Positions 36,911 to 44,092 of a DNA stretch of 64,000 nucleotides are shown one piece after another (position 1 is the stretch's first letter; each line of letters begins with the position of its first letter). The position numbers were made by a program, and so were the translations under genes. Source of the stretch: Ferroplasma acidiphilum (lineage in GTDB: Archaea > Thermoplasmatota > Thermoplasmata > Thermoplasmatales > Thermoplasmataceae); assembly GCF_002078355.1 (NCBI RefSeq), contig NZ_CP015363.1:310001-374000 (forward strand), written 5' to 3'. The notes below the pieces were generated by a model. It was given only the letters and a program-made list of their open reading frames with translations, had not been told where the DNA came from and made no database searches.

Positions 36911-37696
36911 ATGAAAGCAGCTATTATAGGAGCAGGTACAGTAGGAAGGTCAATAGGTGAAGGCATAAAAAATGATTTTGAAGTTTCATTCAGTTCCGGT
37001 TCATTTGAAAAGCTGGAAAAATGGAGTAAGGGGGAGTTCAAGGTTTTCGATAACAACGTTGAAAATGCGAAATACGGGGATGTAATACTTCTAGCAATCA
37101 AACCAGGAATATCAGATTCCGTTATGGAGGAAATAAGAAGTGCAGCAAAGGGCAAACTTGTAATATCCTTTATGGCAGGGATTACATTATCACACATGCA
37201 GGAGATGTTAAAAGATTCAATGGTCGCCCGTGGAATGCCCAGCATACCCATGCTTGTCCAGAAATCAGTCACAGCATATAGTTACAAAAATCTGGATAAG
37301 GAACATAAGGATGTACTGGAGAAAGTTTTGAAAGGCTTTGGTTCTGCTGTGCATATAGATGAATCATATATGGATGCTGTAACAGGATTAAGTGGCAGCG
37401 GACCCGCATTCGTTGCTATAATGGCAGATTCAATGATTAATGCAGGAATACTGGCCGGAATACCAAAAATCCAGGCACGTGAGCTGGTCATTGATACTTT
37501 CATCAATACTATGTCCCTTATGAGAGAGAAAGGGCTTTCGGCATCCGATCTGAGGGATGAAGTTATGACTCCAGGAGGCACCACAGTAGCCGGCATATAT
37601 GAAATGGAAAAGGCAAATGCCAGGACAGCAATAGCGAATGCAGTTTTAGGCTCATACAGAAGAGCAAAGGAAATAAGCAAAAATTCACGGGATTAA
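36911..37696 (+). CDS. proC: Pyrroline-5-carboxylate reductase
   Basis: Last step of proline synthesis, reducing pyrroline-5-carboxylate with NAD(P)H. The 261-residue protein has the N-terminal GAGTVGRSI dinucleotide loop at residues 7-15, the middle motif VARGMPSIPMLV, and the C-terminal catalytic signature GSGPAFVAIMADSM followed by DEVMTPGGTTVAGI. It is preceded by TATA-like ATATAATATA and no ribosome-binding site. The length is family-typical. Confidence 0.95.
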   Translation: MKAAIIGAGTVGRSIGEGIKNDFEVSFSSGSFEKLEKWSKGEFKVFDNNVENAKYGDVILLAIKPGISDSVMEEIRSAAKGKLVISFMAGITLSHMQEMLKDSMVARGMPSIPMLVQKSVTAYSYKNLDKEHKDVLEKVLKGFGSAVHIDESYMDAVTGLSGSGPAFVAIMADSMINAGILAGIPKIQARELVIDTFINTMSLMREKGLSASDLRDEVMTPGGTTVAGIYEMEKANARTAIANAVLGSYRRAKEISKNSRD

Positions 37697-37740
37697 TTCC
37701 CTGATGAATATATTATATATTTCAAAGGTATACTTTTTTG

Positions 37741-38682
37741 ATGGAAACAGTGATTGATGCCACAAGGTTAATCCCCGGTGCTATAACAACAAGAATTTTA
37801 TCTGACAGGGGCTACAATGTCATAAAATTTGAGGATACCGGCAAAGGGGATTACATGGATGAACTCTCCCCCGGAGCCAATGATTTCCTTAACCATGGAA
37901 AGAAGAGCATATGTGTTGACCTGAAAACCAGCGAGGGCAAGAAGATATTCTACAGATTAATTAAAAATGCTTCAGTTTTTATTGAGAATTTCAGTGAAGG
38001 GGTGACTGAAAGGTTGGGTATAGATTATTTAACATTGCACAGGCTTAATCCACAGCTGGTATACTGCTCCATCAAGGGATACAGGGAAAATCCAGAGCTG
38101 CCTGCCCACGATATAAATTTTACGGCATTCTCTGGAATAGGTATCACACTACCTGTGCAGATCGCCGATGCCGGTTCCGGTATCTATGCTGCTATGGAGA
38201 TAATTAATCATTTAAAGAACAGAGATTATTCAAAAGTTACTGTAAATATGTCAGATATTCCACTATATTTTAATGCATATAACCTGTTTACAGAAAACAA
38301 CGTACTGAACGGAAAATTCCCCTGTTACAGAATTTATCAGGTTTCTGATGGCAAAGTTGCTCTGGGGTGCCTGGAACAGAAATTCTGGGCAAATTTTACA
38401 GAAGCAATACAGAGAAAGGATCTGGAAAATTCCCGGTTAAATCTGAATATTAATAAAGAAATTGAGAATATCTTTCTGCAATACAATTCCATGGAAATAC
38501 TTGAACTTGGCAGAAAATATAATTTTCCGGTCTCGGCTGTCAGGGCAAAAGAAGAAATAATTTCAGGGCTGAATAGTGAGCATGCACCCGGGCATGGGGA
38601 AAATACAGATGAAATTTTAAAAAATAATGATTATAAAAACGATGAAATTGATAATTTGAAAAATAAAAAGATAGTAAAATAA
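37741..38682 (+). CDS. Short CaiB/BaiF family III CoA-transferase or acyl-CoA racemase
   Basis: A 313-residue member of family III CoA-transferases. The N-terminus has VIDATRLIPGAITTRILSD and KGDY, and the catalytic region AHDINFTAFSG (H123, D124) matches the GHDINY motif of alpha-methylacyl-CoA racemases. It is roughly 70-90 residues shorter than usual family members, and ends in an Asn/Lys-rich tail (DEIDNLKNKKIVK) that does not look folded, so the C-terminal part of the canonical small domain is reduced. Its partner substrate is unknown. It follows proC by 44 bases but probably has its own start. I use ATG 37741 rather than the TTG one codon upstream. Confidence 0.8.
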   Translation: METVIDATRLIPGAITTRILSDRGYNVIKFEDTGKGDYMDELSPGANDFLNHGKKSICVDLKTSEGKKIFYRLIKNASVFIENFSEGVTERLGIDYLTLHRLNPQLVYCSIKGYRENPELPAHDINFTAFSGIGITLPVQIADAGSGIYAAMEIINHLKNRDYSKVTVNMSDIPLYFNAYNLFTENNVLNGKFPCYRIYQVSDGKVALGCLEQKFWANFTEAIQRKDLENSRLNLNINKEIENIFLQYNSMEILELGRKYNFPVSAVRAKEEIISGLNSEHAPGHGENTDEILKNNDYKNDEIDNLKNKKIVK

Positions 38683-38907
38683 TTATATATCTTCCTCTCC
38701 AAAACCTACAACGAGGAGTACAAATCCTACGAAAGAAAAGAAAAATGATATCCAGCTAGATAGCTGATGTGGGCCTATATTCGAATTGATTGTTGGGAAC
38801 ATATTATAATCCAGGAAAGTTGGAAGTGAAATTATCAGAAATACTATTCCTGTTACAATCATATACCTAGAGCTTTTTTTCATTTTTTCCCATGTTTGAC
38901 TTATCAT
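38683..38907 (-). CDS. Small two-helix membrane protein of the cytochrome b locus (distal)
   Basis: A 74-residue protein with two hydrophobic helices (about 16-33 and 50-68) and a basic N-terminus (WEKMKKSSRY). It overlaps the upstream 112-residue membrane-protein gene by four bases and is the last gene after Rieske, cytochrome b and two other small membrane proteins. No family is recognised. It is probably an accessory subunit of the same respiratory complex (inference from coupling). Confidence 0.7.
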   Translation of the reverse strand: MISQTWEKMKKSSRYMIVTGIVFLIISLPTFLDYNMFPTINSNIGPHQLSSWISFFFSFVGFVLLVVGFGEEDI

Positions 38908-39242
38908 ATCACAGCCACCCCTATTACAGCGAAAGTAAATATATACAGCAATATTGGAGCTATTATCGTTCTCGACGATATCTTGCCATGCCTCCCCCTA
39001 TTGTGCATCAATGATATGGCATAGAGAATTATTGACAGTATTACCATCACAAGTGTAATAACCAGTAATCCCTCTTCGTAAACGCCAAAGTTCCCGAATA
39101 CCGGTGAAACCATCTGGAACGGGTGTTCATGGTACATGGCACCGATTGGTTTTATCAGTACCGCATATAAAATAAACGGTACACTGCCGAACAGGTAAAT
39201 TATCATGGAATAATAGTATAGATATATAGATTTTTTATCCAT
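38904..39242 (-). CDS. Small three-helix membrane protein of the cytochrome b locus
   Basis: A 112-residue protein with three hydrophobic helices (about 7-28, 54-75, 90-111) and a loop containing MYHEHPF. Its ATG is one base after the stop of the 64-residue gene and its end overlaps the next gene, so all are translated together. No family is recognised. The His/Glu-containing outer loop could be a metal or quinol-related site, but that is speculation. Likely an accessory subunit of the Rieske/cytochrome b complex. Confidence 0.7.
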   Translation of the reverse strand: MDKKSIYLYYYSMIIYLFGSVPFILYAVLIKPIGAMYHEHPFQMVSPVFGNFGVYEEGLLVITLVMVILSIILYAISLMHNRGRHGKISSRTIIAPILLYIFTFAVIGVAVI

Positions 39243-39243
39243 T

Positions 39244-39438
39244 TTAAACCCTCGCTTTTATTGTTCTCTGTAGCATGAGAAATATTATCGCAGCAAACAG
39301 AAACAGATTTATAACAAGCGTTATCGCCCATAGGCTCTCATACCTGAATGGATGAACCTGGGTAAAGTACCACATTATAGGATCAACCACAACAAGCTGA
39401 ATTATGCCTATTAAATAAATTATATTAGTTGTTTTCAC
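39244..39438 (-). CDS. Very small two-helix membrane protein of the cytochrome b locus
   Basis: A 64-residue protein: helix 1 at about 5-24 (IIYLIGIIQLVVVDPIMWYF), a loop with THVHPFRYE-like character (TQVHPFRYESL) and helix 2 at about 36-56. It overlaps the end of the cytochrome b gene by 14 bases. This placement mimics the tiny subunits (PetG/L/M/N-type or subunit-IV remnants) of b6f complexes, but no sequence similarity is evident to me. Confidence 0.65.
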   Translation of the reverse strand: MKTTNIIYLIGIIQLVVVDPIMWYFTQVHPFRYESLWAITLVINLFLFAAIIFLMLQRTIKARV

Positions 39439-40618
39439 TTAACTCACCATCCCTTTTTGCAAATCTCATAGCGTATACTGTTATGAACGATATGAAGGTT
39501 ATACTCCACCATAGATACATGGTCATCAGCCTTGTCTGTGTTAATCCTGGTTGTGAATATCCCCAGACAGTCATGACCGCAAGCCCTATAAGCATGAATA
39601 TGCCAAAAGCAGTAATCCATGGCCTTTCCAGGACACCTTTATTATGATACCTGTCAATGAAGGGCAGTAACAGTATGAATACCAGCATACCTATGATTAA
39701 TGGCACACCTCCAGTACTTAATCCATAACCTGCTACATCCATCAACTTATAAACGGGAGTAATGTACCAGTCAGGCACCGGAAAAGTTCCGTAAGCAAGA
39801 GACCCATAAGCCAGTGTCAACTGCTGCGGAAATGCTGCTGATATTATGAGTATTACACCAACCATAACTATGCCTGAAAATACAGCGTAGAGTAAGTTAG
39901 TGGGGAACCATGGTATCATTTCGCCCTTTTTGGGTTTCTCGCTTGCCAGTCCTGATCTTTCAAACAGCATGAAATGTATCGCAAATATTGCAAGCATTAA
40001 TGTTGAAAATACCGCCACATGCAGGGCAAGCAGGTGAGAGAATAGCGCAGGAGTTGTATAATTTCCCACCAGTATAGCTTCCAGCCAGTTAATTAATGCA
40101 CCTGGAAGTATCCTTCCAAGTACGCTCCTCTGCATGAATAATATGCCTATATGAACAGCAGCCATTGCTATTGCGGTATTTGCAAGCATGTATCCGAGTA
40201 TTGCTGTGAATATTGTAAGCAAAAACAGTACAACTCCAAGTATCCACTGGAGCCATCTCCACTTTCCCCTATAAGAACCTACGAACCACTGTCTCATCAT
40301 ATGGAAATATACAAGACCTATCATGGCGTATGCCATGTAAAGATGCGATGTAAGTATGATATGCCCAAAGGGGACATCTGATATAATGTACTGTGTGGAA
40401 TGATATGGGTCAACCTGACTGTAATAGAAAAATAATACTATTCCAGAAACAATCTGGTATATCAGTGCTGTTGCAACCCATGACCCTGTCCACTCATCAA
40501 TTCTATAGCCGCGGCTTGTGACTGATTTAAATCCTATTTTATAAGAACCTTCAGGCAAATCCTTTTCTTCCTTCACCAAATCGGTTATATTATAATTATT
40601 AGTTTCTGCTTTTTCCAT
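39425..40618 (-). CDS. Cytochrome b of a bc1/b6f-type complex
   Basis: Membrane quinol-oxidising subunit of 397 residues. Two histidine pairs bind the hemes: His92/His106 (14 apart) and His200/His215 (15 apart); the 15-residue spacing of the second pair is the cytochrome b6 pattern. The quinol-site motif reads PDWY at 282-285 instead of PEWY. N-terminal soluble tail of about 40 residues, then eight or so helices covering the b6 part plus the subunit IV-like part fused. No c1 or cytochrome f gene lies nearby, as usual in Thermoplasmatales. It passes electrons with the Rieske protein encoded just upstream (9-base gap). Confidence 0.93.
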   Translation of the reverse strand: MEKAETNNYNITDLVKEEKDLPEGSYKIGFKSVTSRGYRIDEWTGSWVATALIYQIVSGIVLFFYYSQVDPYHSTQYIISDVPFGHIILTSHLYMAYAMIGLVYFHMMRQWFVGSYRGKWRWLQWILGVVLFLLTIFTAILGYMLANTAIAMAAVHIGILFMQRSVLGRILPGALINWLEAILVGNYTTPALFSHLLALHVAVFSTLMLAIFAIHFMLFERSGLASEKPKKGEMIPWFPTNLLYAVFSGIVMVGVILIISAAFPQQLTLAYGSLAYGTFPVPDWYITPVYKLMDVAGYGLSTGGVPLIIGMLVFILLLPFIDRYHNKGVLERPWITAFGIFMLIGLAVMTVWGYSQPGLTQTRLMTMYLWWSITFISFITVYAMRFAKRDGELSENN

Positions 40619-40627
40619 TTATTTCAC

Positions 40628-41704
40628 CTATAAAGTATTAGTTGATGTGCTGCCTGAAAAACTCCCTTTCCAGTTTTGAGTGTTGCTAGCTTCGTTGCTA
40701 ACCACAGTTGTCCTGTATAATATAACTCCTGAACTATTAGAATTCAATCCCAGTGCCGATACACTCAACTTTGGTGGGGTTGACGATGTGGTATTCCCCG
40801 TGTAAAGCGTAGAAACGGTCTTAGACGCGACTGAATCGCTAGCTGTTCTTATAGCAGTTCCGCCTGTTAAATCTTCACTTTTTACCTGTGAACCATATGT
40901 TTCGCCGCCCGGGAATTGCAAATGCGTTCTGATAACAGCGTTTGAAGAATTAATTCCATATGCGTAAATCTTACCACTTCCACTTGAATCGTAAGAATCG
41001 GTAGCCAACATAATCTGCGGTAATGAATGGTTTGCAGGGCTTGATGCTGGGCCATTGTTGTAAAGGTTCCTTCCGCCCCATAATGGATTGTACTGGCTTC
41101 CATGGCATTTACAGTATATTAATCCATAATCTGGCCATTGTGCTGGTGTGCCGGGGGCATCACTCTTGTAACCTATTAGTTTTGATTCGAAGGGTATACT
41201 TTGCCCGGGATGGTAATCAAGGAAAGGCGGTACACAACCAAGGTGCTGGCATATGCCACTCAATGCCATAATTGAATAATTGTGACCACCATAACTTATG
41301 TATATTATTCCATCCATAGGCGCTTTGTTTGATGGTGATATAGGAGAATACCCTGAAGTTGGAACAATGCTCTTGTCCGGTGTTGTTACTTGTACATCTT
41401 TAAGAACCAGGAGGAAATTTGGTTCATCCTGAAGCGGGTAATCGAATACCAGCATCGGAGTAGATGTGCTTGATTTGCTAGCAGCAGCATATTCAATAAC
41501 ATCTTTAATAGTTATTCTGCTTCCACTCGGGTCCTCGAGAACAGCCAGTGGAAAATTATCCATTACCGGCACACCCCGGTCCTTAGGCACAACATACCTT
41601 TCAACAGATATTCCACCGATTAAAAGAGCAGCAATAGAGAGCCCGGCTCCTTTCAGGAACGCCCTCTTCTCTGGCTCTGGAATATAATTTTTATCGTTCG
41701 CCAT
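40628..41704 (-). CDS. Rieske iron-sulfur protein with Tat-type signal
   Basis: Rieske subunit of the quinol-oxidising complex, 358 residues. The N-terminus has KRAFLKG followed by a hydrophobic helix (GLSIAALLIGGISV), a twin-arginine-like signal where the first Arg is Lys. Cluster ligands are Cys152/His154 (CQHLGC) and Cys198/His201 (CKCHGS), with Cys157 and Cys200 for the disulfide. Forty residues separate Cys157 from Cys198, much more than the roughly 13 of mitochondrial proteins. The C-terminal domain is Ser/Thr/Asn-rich, consistent with exposure outside the cell. It is the first gene of the locus and divergent from tatA-tatC. Confidence 0.93.
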   Translation of the reverse strand: MANDKNYIPEPEKRAFLKGAGLSIAALLIGGISVERYVVPKDRGVPVMDNFPLAVLEDPSGSRITIKDVIEYAAASKSSTSTPMLVFDYPLQDEPNFLLVLKDVQVTTPDKSIVPTSGYSPISPSNKAPMDGIIYISYGGHNYSIMALSGICQHLGCVPPFLDYHPGQSIPFESKLIGYKSDAPGTPAQWPDYGLIYCKCHGSQYNPLWGGRNLYNNGPASSPANHSLPQIMLATDSYDSSGSGKIYAYGINSSNAVIRTHLQFPGGETYGSQVKSEDLTGGTAIRTASDSVASKTVSTLYTGNTTSSTPPKLSVSALGLNSNSSGVILYRTTVVSNEASNTQNWKGSFSGSTSTNTL

Positions 41705-41812
41705 AAAAGGGCATATTTTTTAAGTCTAAATGTTTATTCAATTTTGTGAATATATTCAATAAAAAGGCAATGTATTTTTAACAATATTATAATTATGAAT
41801 CAGTGATGTATA

Positions 41813-42151
41813 ATGTTTGATTCATACATGGACATATTGATTATAGCGGTAGTAGCCCTGATTATCTTCGGCGGTACTAAAAAGATTCCTGAAATGGCCA
41901 GAAACCTTGGAAAAGCGACAGGTGAATTTAAGAGAGGGCAGATGGAAATAGAGAACGAGTTGAAAAATGGAGCCAGTACAGCATCTAATGTAAATAAGGA
42001 TCAGATTAACTATATGAAAATAGCTGAAGACCTTAATATCGAGACAAAGGACAAGACCATAGACCAGATTATAGGCGAAATAAACCAGAAATTGGGAAAA
42101 GTACCTGCTAAAGAATCAAGTGAAACAACAATAGAAGCAAAGCAAAATTAA
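41813..42151 (+). CDS. tatA: Tat translocase subunit TatA
   Basis: A 112-residue TatA/E protein: one short membrane helix at about 6-22, the hinge FGGTKKIPEMARNLGKATGEF with the conserved FG and amphipathic helix, then a charged cytosolic tail with a predicted small helical region (MKIAEDLNIETKDKTIDQII). Multimers of TatA form the pore through which folded, twin-arginine-signal proteins pass. It is followed by tatC after one base and diverges from the Rieske gene whose product has a Tat-like signal, so the translocase and probable substrate are encoded side by side. Confidence 0.93.
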   Translation: MFDSYMDILIIAVVALIIFGGTKKIPEMARNLGKATGEFKRGQMEIENELKNGASTASNVNKDQINYMKIAEDLNIETKDKTIDQIIGEINQKLGKVPAKESSETTIEAKQN

Positions 42152-42152
42152 T

Positions 42153-42977
42153 ATGGAAAACCAGCTTCTTAATTACCTGGTAAAATATTCGGATGAAATC
42201 AGGGCAAGATTAATAAAGATACTGGAAGTTTTTGGAATTCTTTTCGGTATTTTCGTCATTTTCAGGCTTCAATATATCTCTCTTTTAGGTTATAGATTTA
42301 TGTTTCTTTATCCGGATCCATATGACAATATAGGTGCTCAGATACTCTTTCTGCTCAAAGCCCATACATTGACCACCGATACGACCCTTCTGGTTCTTAA
42401 GCCGGTTGATGGGGTAATGGCAGATTTTTACACCTGTATGGCAATTGCACTGATAATCTCAATGCCTGTTATTATATATGAGGTTTCTAAATTCATAGAC
42501 CCTGCACTGAAAACCAGTGAAAAAGAAATGTTAAGATCAATAATATTGCCAGCTTCACTTCTGTTTTTTGCCGGTGCATTTGTTGGCATTTACTTCATAG
42601 CGCCGATCCTATTCAAAATTTTTGCCAGTTTTGACATTGGCGTAGGTGCTGATGTTACAATGGGAATATCCAGTTTTGTATCCTTTATGTTTATGTATAC
42701 AATTGCATTCGGGCTCTCATTTGAAATTCCAGTATTTATGGTTGGCCTGAGCAGATTTGGGATTGTTACAGCGGATACCTGGAAAAAGAACTGGAGATAC
42801 GCAGTTATAGGCTCACTTGTATACGGCATGATATTTTCACCTGGCGTAACTGGCTTTACAATGGTTGTTATCGCTATACCTATGATAGCACTTTATTTTG
42901 CTGGAATACACTTTGCAATAAACGCAGAGAAAAAATTTGAAGAAGATCAGGCATACTCAAACAGCGCTGACCAGTGA
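42153..42977 (+). CDS. tatC: Tat translocase subunit TatC
   Basis: A 274-residue TatC, the signal-peptide receptor of the Tat system. Six membrane helices, with an N-terminal YSDEIRARLIKI (the E-x-R/L-R-x-R motif used by TatC), YEVSKFIDPALKTSEKEM after helix 2 (F-x-x-P-x-L family motif) and FGLSFEIPVFMVGLSRFGIV with the conserved glutamate of the transmembrane region. It ends 21 bases inside the convergent small cysteine-containing gene. tatB is absent, as in most archaea. Confidence 0.95.
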   Translation: MENQLLNYLVKYSDEIRARLIKILEVFGILFGIFVIFRLQYISLLGYRFMFLYPDPYDNIGAQILFLLKAHTLTTDTTLLVLKPVDGVMADFYTCMAIALIISMPVIIYEVSKFIDPALKTSEKEMLRSIILPASLLFFAGAFVGIYFIAPILFKIFASFDIGVGADVTMGISSFVSFMFMYTIAFGLSFEIPVFMVGLSRFGIVTADTWKKNWRYAVIGSLVYGMIFSPGVTGFTMVVIAIPMIALYFAGIHFAINAEKKFEEDQAYSNSADQ

Positions 42978-43280
42978 AAACCCTTTAATTTCTGGTTTTC
43001 CCTTCAAAGAAATTTTTAGTTTTATGTGTTGTCTCTCCCTGTCAATGGAGTTATACACTTCCTGTGGCATTTCTATTTTAACAGGATTCTGAATTTTATA
43101 CAGTGTGCCTGTGCTAAAATTATCTTTTATCTCGCATACCGCCGTTTTTATAAGCGGGCACATTTCATCAGTGCAGGCACCCTGCGTGGTTAAAATAGAT
43201 ATTGATAAAACCCTGTTCCCTATTAATTTAACGGCCTTATCCCCAATATCTATGCTTCCCTTGCCTATTTGAATATCCAT
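42957..43280 (-). CDS. Uncharacterised 107-residue protein with a CTDEMC motif
   Basis: I do not recognise this family. It is a compact beta-rich-looking protein with a single cysteine cluster, ACTDEMCPLIKTAVC (about 35-49), in which three cysteines could bind metal or form a disulfide. No signal peptide. Its 3' end overlaps tatC by 21 bases and its 5' end faces the TRASH regulator gene with the palindrome between them, so it might belong to the metal-response group. The ATG at 43280 has no ribosome-binding site, consistent with leaderless transcription. Confidence 0.6.
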   Translation of the reverse strand: MDIQIGKGSIDIGDKAVKLIGNRVLSISILTTQGACTDEMCPLIKTAVCEIKDNFSTGTLYKIQNPVKIEMPQEVYNSIDRERQHIKLKISLKGKPEIKGFSLVSAV

Positions 43281-43338
43281 ATTAAGATAATATGCTATTA
43301 TTATTAAAGCATTACTATAAATTTTATATCAGTTTTTC

Positions 43339-43356
43339 TTTTGTATATATACAAAA
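43339..43356. promoter_or_regulatory. Perfect 18-bp palindrome upstream of the copper regulator
   Basis: TTTTGTATATATACAAAA is its own reverse complement. It ends 31 bases before the regulator ATG at 43387 and adjoins a TATA-like CTTATAATATAC near 43358-43370. This position, abutting the core promoter, is right for an operator used by the TRASH regulator itself or by the divergent gene. Its composition alone (A+T) could partly explain it, but an 18-bp perfect palindrome is unusual even here. Confidence 0.5.
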
Positions 43357-43386
43357 TGCTTATAATATACAGAATAATTAGATATT

Positions 43387-43893
43387 ATGCATAGCAATAT
43401 GAATAGGAATGAATCTAGAGTATTAAAGCTTCTATTTGAAAATTCAAAAATGCCAATATCCGAAATATCTGACAGGCTGCTTCTTAACAGGAATACGGTT
43501 TCAAAAATTATAACCAAGCTTAATAGGGAATACATAGAACGGTATACAATTACCCTCAAAGAAAGGGAAAACAGTTTGTATATAATAGCAGAAATGGAAA
43601 ATATTGATGGGTTGGATGATGATATAATAGAATATTATAAGATGGCCAATGGTAATTATCTCGTAGTAATGAATAAGGATAGCCTTTCCGGTAATTTACA
43701 ATATAAAAATCTGAATATCGCATATAAAAGGGTATTAAACAATGATATGGAAAAAGTTGACCTGTATTGCGATTATTGTGATAGCATCATCAGTGGAAAA
43801 CCACATGTTCTTGATGTTAACCATAATAAACTGTATTTTTGCTGTGATACCTGTAAATCAGAATACATTCAGAATCATAATGCTACAATATAG
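43387..43893 (+). CDS. Winged-HTH transcriptional regulator with C-terminal TRASH metal-binding domain
   Basis: A 168-residue regulator with an AsnC/Lrp-type helix-turn-helix (residues 8-48, PISEISDRLLLNRNTVSKII) and a C-terminal TRASH domain with Cys128, Cys131, Cys152, Cys153 and Cys156. This build matches the CopT/CopY-type copper sensors of Sulfolobus and Ferroplasma, whose genes sit with a small TRASH protein and a copper ATPase, as here. It presumably controls those genes in response to copper or silver. The upstream palindrome is a candidate operator. Monomeric signal binding and direction of control are not visible. Confidence 0.85.
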   Translation: MHSNMNRNESRVLKLLFENSKMPISEISDRLLLNRNTVSKIITKLNREYIERYTITLKERENSLYIIAEMENIDGLDDDIIEYYKMANGNYLVVMNKDSLSGNLQYKNLNIAYKRVLNNDMEKVDLYCDYCDSIISGKPHVLDVNHNKLYFCCDTCKSEYIQNHNATI

Positions 43894-43922
43894 CCATGAA
43901 TACATGCATTGTGAACGGTAAA

Positions 43923-43932
43923 TTTATAAATA
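43923..43932 (+). promoter_or_regulatory. TATA box of the small TRASH/YHS protein and P-type ATPase genes
   Basis: TTTATAAATA centred about 26 bases before the ATG at 43954, without a ribosome-binding site. A near-palindrome AATACATGCATT lies just upstream at 43899-43910 and could bind the regulator. Confidence 0.5.
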
Positions 43933-43953
43933 CCCCTTATTAATAATATAATT

Positions 43954-44088
43954 ATGGCAACAGATCCAGTATGTGGAATGAAAGGAAAAAAAGAGATTGA
44001 GAGCGAGTATGATGGAAAGAAATATTATTTCTGTAATGATAATTGCAAAAAGGAATTTGACGCAAACCCTCTAAAATATATCCGGTAA
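43954..44088 (+). CDS. 44-residue TRASH/YHS metal-binding protein (candidate copper chaperone)
   Basis: A complete small gene, ATG to TAA. The protein begins MATDPVCGMKGKKEIESEY and ends with YYFCNDNCKKEFDANPLKYIR, giving the YHS/TRASH arrangement with Cys7, Cys27 and Cys31. It is nearly the same as the first 35 residues of the ATPase that follows after 4 bases, so the two are likely related by duplication. In Sulfolobus and Ferroplasma such proteins (CopM/CopZ-type) hand copper to the ATPase. It acts in the cytosol. Confidence 0.8.
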   Translation: MATDPVCGMKGKKEIESEYDGKKYYFCNDNCKKEFDANPLKYIR

Positions 44089-44092
44089 GTTT

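Noticed and set aside
36832-37272. Upstream extension of the small membrane-protein frame on the minus strand
   Set aside because: This part is antisense to proC, lacks hydrophobic coding pattern and would place the gene inside proC; the ATG at 36831 is adequate.
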